Below are positions 8,641 to 17,040 of a stretch of 64,000 bases of DNA, piece by piece. The stretch comes from Bacillota bacterium (GTDB taxonomy: Bacteria > Bacillota_I > Bacilli_A > RF39 > UBA660). The translations under genes and the position numbers were made by a program. The stretch's first letter is position 1. Each line of letters begins with the position of its first letter. Below the pieces are notes generated by a model. It had not been told where the DNA came from. It did not search any database and saw only the letters and a program-made list of their open reading frames with translations. The stretch is from contig JAEWBI010000037.1 in assembly GCA_023391185.1 (NCBI GenBank), positions 18,971 through 82,970 on the forward strand, read 5' to 3'.

Positions 8641-8716
8641 GCCTGATTAGCTCAGTTGGTAGAGCATCCGGCTGTTAACCGGCAGGTCGTAGGTCCGAGT
8701 CCTACATCAGGCGCCA
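8641..8716 (+). tRNA. tRNA-Asn(GTT)
   Basis: This 76-nt cloverleaf has acceptor GCCTGAT/ATCAGGC, D arm GCTC/GAGC, anticodon loop CTGTTAA (anticodon GTT, Asn), T stem GTAGG/CCTAC, discriminator G and encoded CCA. Two oddities are present. The T loop is TCCGAGT, giving C at position 55 where nearly all tRNAs have U (pseudouridine). The first anticodon-stem pair is T27-C43, a mismatch. It lies between two T-boxes that read AAC, with no separate promoter seen, so it is likely processed from the common leader transcript. Confidence 0.9.
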
Positions 8717-8967
8717 TTTATTATTTATAAGCTATGAATAAGAGAGTAATAATAATACTAGTAAAAGCGAGTTAGATATGGTGAAAGCTAACAACCAAGG
8801 TTATTATGAAAAACACTTAGGAGCTATTATACTGAAATAAAGTAAGTTTAATCGGTTTAACCCGTTATCAAGTTAGAGTGACTATAGAAAATTTCTATAG
8901 TAATTTGGGTGGTACCGCGGATACAACAGTAATTCGTCCCTATGGGGATAGATTACTGTTTTTTTTA
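8717..8967 (+). ncRNA. T-box riboswitch 2 (specifier AAC, Asn) preceding gatC
   Basis: The layout is the same as the first leader: AGCGAGTTAGATATGGTGAAAG, then TTATGAAAAACACTTAGGAGC with AAC at 8812-8814 as specifier. The T-box TTTGGGTGGTACCGCG lies at 8904-8919, followed by terminator ACAGTAAT/ATTACTGT (8926-8959) and an eight-T run. The two leaders share long identical blocks and look like a duplication. This copy controls entry into gatCAB-asnS-aspS; the gatC Shine-Dalgarno AAAGGAGG follows at 8974-8982. Confidence 0.9.
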
Positions 8968-8990
8968 TACATTAAAGGAGGAATAATATT

Positions 8991-9287
8991 ATGGCAAGAT
9001 TTACTAAGGAAATGGTCGTAGATTATGCAGATAAGTTATTAATTGGTTTAACAGAAGAAGAAGTAACAATGGTATTAGATGAGTTTGAAATTATAGATAA
9101 GAATATTGATTTAATTAATGCAATACCTAATATTTCAAAAGTAGAGCCAATGACTCATTGTTTGGATAATTTTATATATGAATTAAGAGAAGATGAACCA
9201 GAGGAATCAGTAGATATCGATGAATTATTACAAAACTGTGATAGTTATTTAAATAGAGAAGTTAAAGTACCAAAGGTGGTGGAATAA
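8991..9287 (+). CDS. gatC: Asp-tRNA(Asn)/Glu-tRNA(Gln) amidotransferase subunit C
   Basis: At 98 residues it is the usual GatC length, with the family pattern of an N-terminal helix pair (ARFTKEMVVDYADKLLIGLTEEE) and the C-terminal segment RED. GatC clamps GatA and GatB into the transamidating complex that converts misacylated Glu-tRNA(Gln) and Asp-tRNA(Asn). It is the first gene after the second Asn T-box, with AAAGGAGG at good spacing, and lies 1 nt from gatA. Confidence 0.93.
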   Translation: MARFTKEMVVDYADKLLIGLTEEEVTMVLDEFEIIDKNIDLINAIPNISKVEPMTHCLDNFIYELREDEPEESVDIDELLQNCDSYLNREVKVPKVVE

Positions 9288-9288
9288 C

Positions 9289-10746
9289 ATGGATTATATG
9301 AGAAAAAGTATTGAAGAAATTCATGAAGCATTAATTAAAAATGAAGTTTCGGTTCAAGATTTAATTAATGAATCAATAGAAAAATCACACTTAGTTCAAG
9401 AAAAATGTAATGCTTTTGTAACAATATTAGATGGAACTAAGGAAAATAAAGTGACTTCTAATTTATTATCAGGTATTCCTTATGGGGTTAAAGATAATTA
9501 TAGTACTAAAGGTGTATTAAGTACTGGATCTAGTAATACACTAAAAGATTACATTCCATTTTTTACAGCTACCGCTATAGAAAATTTAGAAAAAGCTGGA
9601 GCAGTTGCAGTTAATAAAACAGTTTTAGATGAGTTTGGTATGGGTGGTACAGGTACAACAGGGCATACTGGTATTGTAAGAAATCCATGGGACTTATCTA
9701 GAATGTGCGCAGGTTCTTCAGCAGGATCTGCAGCCGCAGTAGCAGCAGGTGTGTATCCATATGCTACTGGTAGTGATACAGGAGACTCTATCCGTAAACC
9801 AGCTGCGTATTGTGGAATAGTTGGTTATAAACCAACTTATGGAATGATATCAAGATATGGATTATTTGCTTTTGCGAGCAGTCTGGATCACTGTGGAGTT
9901 TTAACTAGAAGTGTTAAAGATGCTGCAATAGTTGTTGATAACATGAAGGGTATAGACAAAAATGATATGACTAGTTGGGATTCAAGTAGTATAGAATTGT
10001 ATAATTCAATTACAGGAAATGTTTCTGGCAAAAAAATGTGTTATATAAAAGAAATATGTGATATTAGTATGTTCCCAAATGCATCAGATGAATTAAAGGA
10101 ACATTTAAGTAATTTCAACAAAGTTTTAGATAAATGCAAAGAACTTGGAATTGAAATAGAAGAGGTTAGCATAGATAGAACTCTTTTAAATGCTGTTCCT
10201 TCTGTTTATGTAGTTATTTCATGTGCAGAAGCAACCTCTAATATGTCTAATTTAACAGGTATTATATTTGGGCCTAGAGGTGAAGGAGATAACTATATTG
10301 ATAAGATGAAAAACTATAGAACCACAGGTTTTTCTCCATTAATAAAGAGAAGATTTGTAATAGGATCTTATGTTTTACAAGCTCAAAATAAAGATAGATA
10401 TTTCCATAATGCTCAAAGAGTTAGAAGACTTTTAGTTGACGAATGGAATAAACTTTTTGATAAATATGATGCTGTTATTTTACCAGTAGGTAGTGGCCCA
10501 GCTAAACAGTTAGATGGATCAGAAGACATATTAGATAAAAATACAGCCATTTTAGAAGAACACTTACAAGTAGGTAACTTTGGAGGATTCCCATCAATTA
10601 CTATTCCAGATGGATTTATTAACAATCTGCCAGTAGGTGTTAACATTACTGGTAAATGCTATGATGATGTCAATGTACTAAATCTAGCATATGCTTTAGA
10701 AAGTAAAATGGAGTATAAAAATCAAATAGCTAAGGAGGTAAAGTAA
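9289..10746 (+). CDS. gatA: Asp-tRNA(Asn)/Glu-tRNA(Gln) amidotransferase subunit A
   Basis: GatA is the amidase that releases ammonia from glutamine for GatB. The 485-residue protein has the amidase-signature triad Lys68 (GVKDN), cis-Ser143 (AGSSAGS) and nucleophile Ser167, with the same 99-residue K-to-S spacing as Staphylococcus GatA. The motif around the nucleophile reads TGDSIRKP; many amidase-signature enzymes have TGGSIRQP, so Asp166 and Lys170 are variants worth noting. The start ATG follows AAAGGTGGTGG. The stop codon overlaps the gatB start (TAATG). Confidence 0.95.
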   Translation: MDYMRKSIEEIHEALIKNEVSVQDLINESIEKSHLVQEKCNAFVTILDGTKENKVTSNLLSGIPYGVKDNYSTKGVLSTGSSNTLKDYIPFFTATAIENLEKAGAVAVNKTVLDEFGMGGTGTTGHTGIVRNPWDLSRMCAGSSAGSAAAVAAGVYPYATGSDTGDSIRKPAAYCGIVGYKPTYGMISRYGLFAFASSLDHCGVLTRSVKDAAIVVDNMKGIDKNDMTSWDSSSIELYNSITGNVSGKKMCYIKEICDISMFPNASDELKEHLSNFNKVLDKCKELGIEIEEVSIDRTLLNAVPSVYVVISCAEATSNMSNLTGIIFGPRGEGDNYIDKMKNYRTTGFSPLIKRRFVIGSYVLQAQNKDRYFHNAQRVRRLLVDEWNKLFDKYDAVILPVGSGPAKQLDGSEDILDKNTAILEEHLQVGNFGGFPSITIPDGFINNLPVGVNITGKCYDDVNVLNLAYALESKMEYKNQIAKEVK

Positions 10747-12203
10747 TGGATAAATATAGAGTATTAATAGGACTTGAAATGCACTGTGAAATAAGTGAAA
10801 CAAAGACAAAAGTTTTTTCAAGCGCTTTAAATGATTATAGTGATGTTCCAAACAGTAACATAAGACCAGTAGATATGGCTTTTCCTGGAACTTTACCTGT
10901 CTTAAATAAGGAAGCAGTAAAAAAATCATTAATGGCTAGTATGATTCTTGGTTGTAAACAACCAGAATATATATTTTTTGAAAGAAAGAACTATTATTAT
11001 CCAGATTTACCAAAGGGTTATCAGATTACTCAGGAAACTAAACCAGCACCAGTCGGAATATATGGTGAGTTAAAATATGAGTGTGATGGTGAATATAAAA
11101 TTGTAAGAATCAACAATATACATCTAGAGGAAGATGCTGCATCAACAGATCATTATTCAAGATATTCAACAATCGATTATAATAGAGCAGGAGTACCTCT
11201 TCTTGAACTTGTTACTGAACCAGATTTTCAATCAGCAACTGAAGCAGTAGCATTTCTTGAAACTATGAGAACTATATATCAATATACTGGTATTAGTGAA
11301 GCTGATAGTAGAAAAGGTCAATTAAGATGTGATGTAAACGTATCAATTATGGATATAGATAAAGATGAAAAAAATCCTGAAAACTGGGGAACAAAAGTTG
11401 AAATTAAAAACATTAATTCCCTTGGTGGCGTAAGAGATGCGATTAACTATGAAGTTGCTAGACAAATAGAAGCAAAAGAAAACAATTCTTATGACAAGAT
11501 TGAACAACAAACAAGAAGATGGGACGAAGCTACTATGACTACTGTATATATGAGAAGCAAAGTAGATGCTATTGACTATAAATATTTTGTTGAACCAAAT
11601 ATACCAAAATTTAAATTATCACAAAAATGGTTGGAAGATATTAGGGCTAATATACCTGTTCTAGCTGTTGAAAGAAAAGAAAAGTATATTAATGAATATG
11701 GTTTGTCAAATTATGATGCTACCATATTAGTTAAAGAAAAAGCAATTTCAGATTTTTATGAAGAAACTATTAAATTAGGTGCTGATCCTAAAGTAAGTTC
11801 AAACTGGATGACTACCATGGTTTTAGGTCATTTAAATAAAGCAGAACTTGAATTAAAGGATATCTTTCTAACACCAGCTTATTTAGTGGATTTAATTAAT
11901 TTAATAAATAGTGGAGAAATATCTTCAAAACAAAGTAAAGAAATATTCTATAAAATGTTAGAAGAAAAGAAAGAACCTAAAAAGCTTGTTAAAGAAATGG
12001 GAATGAAACAAATTGGTGATGAGTCTACATTAAGACCTATGATTATTTCAATTATTGAAGAACACTTAGAATTAATTGAAGAATATAGAAAAGGTAGAAA
12101 TGTGTTTGACTTCTTTGTTGGACAAGTAATGAAACAAACTCGTGGTCAAGCAAATCCAACTTTAACTGCGCAAATAATTAAAGAAGAAATAGATAAAAGA
12201 TAG
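10746..12203 (+). CDS. gatB: Asp-tRNA(Asn)/Glu-tRNA(Gln) amidotransferase subunit B
   Basis: GatB phosphorylates the misacylated tRNA and adds the ammonia delivered from GatA. The 485-residue protein starts with the family signature VLIGLEMHCEI. It contains PDLPKGYQITQ and the LEEDAAS metal-binding region, and ends in the helical tail domain with GQVMKQTRGQANP. It overlaps gatA by one base (TAATG), and the next gene starts 9 nt after its stop codon, so translation is probably coupled. Confidence 0.96.
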   Translation: MDKYRVLIGLEMHCEISETKTKVFSSALNDYSDVPNSNIRPVDMAFPGTLPVLNKEAVKKSLMASMILGCKQPEYIFFERKNYYYPDLPKGYQITQETKPAPVGIYGELKYECDGEYKIVRINNIHLEEDAASTDHYSRYSTIDYNRAGVPLLELVTEPDFQSATEAVAFLETMRTIYQYTGISEADSRKGQLRCDVNVSIMDIDKDEKNPENWGTKVEIKNINSLGGVRDAINYEVARQIEAKENNSYDKIEQQTRRWDEATMTTVYMRSKVDAIDYKYFVEPNIPKFKLSQKWLEDIRANIPVLAVERKEKYINEYGLSNYDATILVKEKAISDFYEETIKLGADPKVSSNWMTTMVLGHLNKAELELKDIFLTPAYLVDLINLINSGEISSKQSKEIFYKMLEEKKEPKKLVKEMGMKQIGDESTLRPMIISIIEEHLELIEEYRKGRNVFDFFVGQVMKQTRGQANPTLTAQIIKEEIDKR

Positions 12204-12212
12204 GTGATACAA

Positions 12213-13589
12213 ATGAAAGATTCTAAAGAATTATATAATACTTATGGTGATTTTATTGGAAAAGAAGTTACACTACAAGGGTGGATTAAAAATCATCGTA
12301 AACAAAAAGAAATGGGCTTCATCGAATTCAATGATGGAACATTTTTTAAGAGTGTTCAACTTATCTATAATAGTAAATTAAGAAAATTTGAAGATATACA
12401 GAAATTACGAATTGGTAGTGCTATAACTGTTGTTGGGACTGTTATAGAATCACCTAGAGAAGAACAACCTTTTGAAATAGATGTTAAAGAAATTACTCTA
12501 GAAGGTGATTGTCCAGATGACTATCCAATTCAGCCAAAAAGACACACTAGAGAGTTTTTAAGAGAACAAGCTTATCTAAGACCTAGAACAAATTTATTTG
12601 GAGCAGTATTTAGAGTAAGAAGTATAGTAGCTATGGCTATTCATTCATATTTCCAAGAACGAGGATATGTTTATGTTCATGCACCATTAATTACAGGTAG
12701 TGATTGTGAAGGTGCGGGAGAAATGTTTCAAGTAACGACTATAGATGTTGATAACTTGAATGGTAAAGAAATAGATTATACAAAAGATTTCTTTGGTAAA
12801 AAAACTAGTCTTACTGTATCAGGGCAGCTTCAAGGTGAAGCATTTGCAATGGCATATAAAAAGATATATACATTTGGTCCAACTTTTAGAGCGGAAAATT
12901 CTAATACAAAAACACATGCTTCTGAATTTTGGATGATTGAACCAGAAATTGCTTTTTGTGATTTAAATGGTTTAATGGATATAGAAGAAGATGTTTTAAA
13001 ATATATAATAAAATATACTTTAGAACATGCTAAAGAAGAATTAGAATTTTTTGATAAGTTTGTAGAAACAGGTCTTATTAATAAGTTAGAAAAAGTAGTA
13101 AATTCTAAGGCTGCTAGAATAACTCACAAAGAAGCTATAAAGATATTATTAAAATCAGGCAAAGATTTTGAAAACAAACCTGCTTATGGTGAAGATCTTG
13201 CTACTGAACATGAAAAATATCTTACAGGAGAACATTTTAATAGTCCTGTATTTGTTTCTGATTGGCCAAAAGATATAAAAGCATTTTATATGCGTATGAA
13301 CGATGATAAAGAAACAGTTGCAGCTGTAGACTTATTGGTGCCAGGATCAGGAGAACTTATGGGTGGTTCTCAAAGAGAAGAAAGAATAGATTTAATGCTT
13401 GCTAGAATGAAACAACTCGGAATTGATTCTAGTGAAATGGATTGGTATTTAAATTTAAGGAAATTTGGTGGCTGCAAGCACAGCGGATTTGGTATGGGAT
13501 TTGAGCGCTTACTTATTTATATAACAGGTGTTGAAAATATTAGAGATGTTATACCTTTCCCAAGAACTCCAAAAAATTGTGAATTTTAA
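12213..13589 (+). CDS. asnS: Asparaginyl-tRNA synthetase
   Basis: AsnRS charges tRNA-Asn directly. The start is taken as the ATG at 12213, 6 nt after AGGTGA; an upstream in-frame GTG at 12204 lacks a site. The 458-residue class IIb enzyme has an N-terminal OB fold (VTLQGWIKNHR), motif 2 region FRAENSNTKTHASEFWMIEPE, and motif 3 GFGMGFERLLIYITGVENIRDVIPFPR. Its presence beside gatCAB means two routes to Asn-tRNA(Asn) may coexist, or that GatCAB here mainly serves tRNA-Gln. Both are placed under an Asn-sensing T-box. Confidence 0.95.
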   Translation: MKDSKELYNTYGDFIGKEVTLQGWIKNHRKQKEMGFIEFNDGTFFKSVQLIYNSKLRKFEDIQKLRIGSAITVVGTVIESPREEQPFEIDVKEITLEGDCPDDYPIQPKRHTREFLREQAYLRPRTNLFGAVFRVRSIVAMAIHSYFQERGYVYVHAPLITGSDCEGAGEMFQVTTIDVDNLNGKEIDYTKDFFGKKTSLTVSGQLQGEAFAMAYKKIYTFGPTFRAENSNTKTHASEFWMIEPEIAFCDLNGLMDIEEDVLKYIIKYTLEHAKEELEFFDKFVETGLINKLEKVVNSKAARITHKEAIKILLKSGKDFENKPAYGEDLATEHEKYLTGEHFNSPVFVSDWPKDIKAFYMRMNDDKETVAAVDLLVPGSGELMGGSQREERIDLMLARMKQLGIDSSEMDWYLNLRKFGGCKHSGFGMGFERLLIYITGVENIRDVIPFPRTPKNCEF

Positions 13590-13600
13590 GAGGTGATAAA

Positions 13601-15343
13601 ATGAAAGGTAATAAATATAGAACAATCTACTGTGGTAAAGTTACCAAAGAAGATATTGGTAAAGTTATAAGAATTGCGGGCTTTGTTGAAAATATAAGAG
13701 ACCATGGTGGTATTATATTTGTTGATATCAGAGATGAATCAGGAAGTATTCAAACAGTAAGCAATGATGACAAAATTTTTGATCATATTACGCGTGAATC
13801 TTCAATAACATTACTTGGTACGGTTAGACTTAGATCTGAAGATACAATAAATACAAGACTTGCCACAGGTGAGCTAGAATTATTAGTAACAGAACTTGAG
13901 GTATTAGGTAAAGCAAATAATGAACTTCCATTTGAAATAATGACTTCAAAAGAGGTTAAAGAAGATATAAGATTGAAATATAGATATTTAGATTTAAGAA
14001 ATGAAAAAGTTCATGAAAATATAGTATTTAGATCTAAAGTGATATCATACTTAAGGGAAAAAATGAGTAATATGGGATTTTTAGAAATACAAACTCCAAT
14101 TTTAACTTGTTCTTCTCCAGAGGGTGCTAGAGATTATATAGTTCCCTCAAGAATATATCATGGAAAATTCTATGCTTTACCACAAGCACCACAAATGTTT
14201 AAACAATTACTTATGGTAAGTGGTTTTGATAGATATTTTCAAATAGCGCCTTGTTTTAGAGATGAAGATGCTAGAGCAGACCGTGCTCCAGGCGAATTCT
14301 ATCAATTAGATTTTGAAATGGCCTTTGCTGAAGCTGAAGATGTATATGCTGTAGCTGAAGAGGTTTTATATGATACATTTACTAAGTTTAGTAATAAAGA
14401 AGTTAGTAGTAAACCATTTAGAAGAATATCTTATGCAGAGTCAATGCTAAAATATGGAACAGACAAACCAGATTTAAGAAATCCTTTAGAAATTATTGAT
14501 TTAACTGAAGTATTTACTGATACAACATTTAAACCATTTGTAAATACTGCGGTAAGAGGTATTGCAGTAGATGATATTGGAACTAAATCAAACTCCTGGT
14601 TTAATGAATTAGTTGACTATGCTAAGACACTTGGTATGCCAGGAATTGGTTATGTAACCCTAATGGAAGATGGATCTTTAAAGGGGCCAATTGATAAGTT
14701 CTTATCTGAAGAAGAAAGAGACTTATTAATAAACAAAGCTAATCTAAAGACAAACAGCGTATTATTTTTTATCGCTGATAAGAAAAAAGCTTCTACTTTA
14801 GCAGGTGCTATGAGAAGTGAAATTGGTAAAAGACTAGAATTAATTGATAATAATAAATTTGAGTTTTGTTTTATCGTAGATTTTCCAATGTATGAATGGG
14901 ATGAAGAAGAAGATAAATATGTATTTACGCATAATCCTTTCTCAATGCCACAGGGTGGTATGGATGATCTATTAAATAAAAAACCTGAAGAAATTCTTGC
15001 ATATCAATATGATATAGTATGTAATGGTGTTGAATTATCAAGTGGTGCAGTTAGAAACCATGATTTAGAAATTATGGAAAAAGCCTTTGATATAGCTGGC
15101 TATTCAAAAGAGGAACTAGAAAGACGTTTTAAAGCATTATATACAGCATTTCATTATGGAGCTCCTCCACATGCTGGTATGGCTCCAGGTGTTGATAGAA
15201 TGATTATGCTTCTAAAGGATGAAGAAAGTATCCGCGAAGTAATAGCCTTTCCAATGAACAGTAGTGCTCAAGATTTAATGATGGGTTCACCTAGCGATGT
15301 AACCGAACAACAATTAAGAGATGTACACATAAAGATAAGGTAA
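13601..15343 (+). CDS. aspS: Aspartyl-tRNA synthetase (bacterial type, with GAD insertion)
   Basis: The 580-residue class IIb synthetase has an OB-fold anticodon domain (IRIAGFVENIRDHGG), PQAPQMFKQLLMVSGFDRYF, FRDEDARADRAPGEFYQLD (motif 2), a GAD insertion (about residues 300-400), and motif 3 GMAPGVDRMIMLL. GAGGTGATAAA precedes the ATG. As the last gene of an Asn-responsive operon with gatCAB, it may be a non-discriminating enzyme that also makes Asp-tRNA(Asn); the sequence alone does not settle that. Confidence 0.95.
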   Translation: MKGNKYRTIYCGKVTKEDIGKVIRIAGFVENIRDHGGIIFVDIRDESGSIQTVSNDDKIFDHITRESSITLLGTVRLRSEDTINTRLATGELELLVTELEVLGKANNELPFEIMTSKEVKEDIRLKYRYLDLRNEKVHENIVFRSKVISYLREKMSNMGFLEIQTPILTCSSPEGARDYIVPSRIYHGKFYALPQAPQMFKQLLMVSGFDRYFQIAPCFRDEDARADRAPGEFYQLDFEMAFAEAEDVYAVAEEVLYDTFTKFSNKEVSSKPFRRISYAESMLKYGTDKPDLRNPLEIIDLTEVFTDTTFKPFVNTAVRGIAVDDIGTKSNSWFNELVDYAKTLGMPGIGYVTLMEDGSLKGPIDKFLSEEERDLLINKANLKTNSVLFFIADKKKASTLAGAMRSEIGKRLELIDNNKFEFCFIVDFPMYEWDEEEDKYVFTHNPFSMPQGGMDDLLNKKPEEILAYQYDIVCNGVELSSGAVRNHDLEIMEKAFDIAGYSKEELERRFKALYTAFHYGAPPHAGMAPGVDRMIMLLKDEESIREVIAFPMNSSAQDLMMGSPSDVTEQQLRDVHIKIR

Positions 15344-15359
15344 CCCTTATCTTTTCTTT
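15333..15359 (+). terminator. Rho-independent terminator of the gatCAB-asnS-aspS operon
   Basis: AGATAAGG pairs with CCTTATCT around a loop containing the aspS stop codon and is followed by TTTTCTTT. Confidence 0.75.
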
Positions 15360-15459
15360 GTGTAATGTTTTGGCGTGATATAAGCATAAATTATTTATTT
15401 GTCAAGACATAAAAAGCAAGTATTTTCCTTTATTTTCAATAAAAATGCGCGAAAAGTTC

Positions 15460-15488
15460 TTGCAATTGTATGTAAAAAATGATATTCT
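15460..15488 (+). promoter_or_regulatory. Sigma-A promoter of the HU gene
   Basis: TTGCAA (15460-15465), a 17-nt spacer and TATTCT (15483-15488) lie about 80 nt before the HU start. The remaining 200 bases of this gap hold nothing else I can identify. Confidence 0.6.
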
Positions 15489-15566
15489 TTAATTGTAAGC
15501 AAGATAGATGATAGTTGTGTATCAATAAAAGCTTATGATAATAAAAACACATGGGAGGTAATTTAT

Positions 15567-15839
15567 ATGTCAAAAACTGATTTAGTAAACTATATTGCAG
15601 AAGAAACTGGATTAACAAAAGCTGATTCAGCAAGAGCATTAGAAGCTTTTGTTGGTGGTGTAACTGAAGGTCTTAAAAAAGAAGGTAAAGTAACTTTAAC
15701 TGGATTTGCTACTTTCACTGCTAAGAAAAAAGCTGCTAAAACAGGACGTAACCCACGTACTGGTGAAGCTGTATCTATTCCTGCAAGAGTTGCTGTAACT
15801 GTTAAAGCTGGTTCTAAATTAAAAGACGCTTTAAACTAG
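15567..15839 (+). CDS. hup: HU-type nucleoid DNA-bending protein
   Basis: The 90-residue protein has the HU/IHF signature: MSKTDLVNYIAEETGLTKADS at the N-terminus, a hydrophobic helix-strand core, and the beta-arm GRNPRTGEAVSIPARVAVTVKAGSKLKDAL, with the intercalating proline in the arm (NPRTGE). HU packages the chromosome as a dimer. GGGAGG precedes the ATG. It is monocistronic, with its own promoter and terminator, as usual for an abundant protein. Confidence 0.97.
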   Translation: MSKTDLVNYIAEETGLTKADSARALEAFVGGVTEGLKKEGKVTLTGFATFTAKKKAAKTGRNPRTGEAVSIPARVAVTVKAGSKLKDALN

Positions 15840-15848
15840 TCCAAAAAG

Positions 15849-15870
15849 AAAGGCTTTGTTGCCTTTTTTT
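15849..15870 (+). terminator. Rho-independent terminator of the HU gene
   Basis: AAAGGC pairs with GCCTTT around TTTGTT, followed by a T run. It lies just before the cca ribosome binding site. Confidence 0.85.
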
Positions 15871-15888
15871 CATGTGAGGAGGAATTTT

Positions 15889-16992
15889 GTGTTAGATAGT
15901 TCACTTAAAGTATTAGAAAAAATAGACGAGAATGGATTTGAAGCGTATATAGTTGGTGGATTTGCTAGAGATAATTATATTGGAAGAAATAGTACAGATG
16001 TAGATATTTGTACAAATGCTACTCCAAAAGAATTAAAAAATATATTTCAAGCTAGCATGCTTCCAAAAGAACAATATGGCTCTGTTGCTGTAATATATAA
16101 AAAAATAAGATTTGATATTACTACTTATCGCAAAGATATAAAGTATGAAAATAATAGATTACCTATCGAAATAGAGTATATAAATAATTTAATGGATGAT
16201 TTAAAACGAAGAGACTTTACAATGAATACGCTTTGTATTAATAAAAATGGTGATTATGTTGATCTTTTAAATGCAATGGAAGACATTGATAATAAAATAA
16301 TAAGAACGGTTGGAAATGCAAAAGAAAAATTAAATGAAGACTGTCTTAGAATACTAAGAGCAATAAGATTCGCGACTATTCTTGATTTTGAATTAGATGA
16401 AGAACTAAAAATTGCTATAAAAGAATATGGTTATTTACTAAAGAAACTATCGTATTATAGAAAAAAAGAAGAGTTAGATAAAATTTTTAGCAGTATTAAT
16501 GTAAGACGAGGTATAAATTTATTAATAGAGTTTAATTTAGATAAGTATTTGGACTTAAATGATTTAGATAAAATTGTTATTGTTTCATCACCACTAGGAA
16601 TTTGGGCACAATTAGATGTACTAAATACATATAGTTTTTCTAATATAGAGAAGTATTCAATAGAAACAATAAACACAATAAAACATAAAAAAATTTTTGA
16701 TAATTATGAACTATATAATTATGGTTTATATCTTACTTCACTTGTCGCTGAAATTAACCATTTAGATAAAAACGCATTAATTAAAAGATATATGAGTCTT
16801 CCAATTAAAAATAAAAGAGATATATTAATTGATGGTAAAGATATATGTAACATTTTAAATATTACACCTTCTAAAATGGTTAAATATATAATTGAAGATT
16901 TAGAAAAGAAAATAATATATGAACAATTAGAAAATAATAAAGATGTTTTAGTGGATTATATTAAGAAGAATTATTCTGGAAGAGTTGAATAA
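15889..16992 (+). CDS. cca: CCA-adding tRNA nucleotidyltransferase
   Basis: The enzyme builds or repairs the CCA end of tRNAs. The start is taken as GTG at 15889, placed correctly after GAGGAGGA; earlier in-frame codons lie inside the HU terminator. The 367-residue class II nucleotidyltransferase has YIVGGFARDNYIGRNSTDVDICT (GG..RD and catalytic DxD), the neck motif RRDFTMNTLCIN, and EDCLRILRAIRFA. Its C-terminal body is typical of the poly(A)-polymerase-like family. Since the tRNA-Asn gene here encodes its own CCA, the enzyme may act mainly in repair or on other tRNAs. Confidence 0.92.
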   Translation: MLDSSLKVLEKIDENGFEAYIVGGFARDNYIGRNSTDVDICTNATPKELKNIFQASMLPKEQYGSVAVIYKKIRFDITTYRKDIKYENNRLPIEIEYINNLMDDLKRRDFTMNTLCINKNGDYVDLLNAMEDIDNKIIRTVGNAKEKLNEDCLRILRAIRFATILDFELDEELKIAIKEYGYLLKKLSYYRKKEELDKIFSSINVRRGINLLIEFNLDKYLDLNDLDKIVIVSSPLGIWAQLDVLNTYSFSNIEKYSIETINTIKHKKIFDNYELYNYGLYLTSLVAEINHLDKNALIKRYMSLPIKNKRDILIDGKDICNILNITPSKMVKYIIEDLEKKIIYEQLENNKDVLVDYIKKNYSGRVE

Positions 16993-17040
16993 TTCTTTTT
17001 TAATTGATATAATTTATCTATGATAGGTAGGATCGATAGT

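Noticed and set aside
15436..15639. Minus-strand frame before the HU gene
   Set aside because: Leu/Tyr-rich low-complexity product that covers the HU promoter and start; no ribosome binding site.
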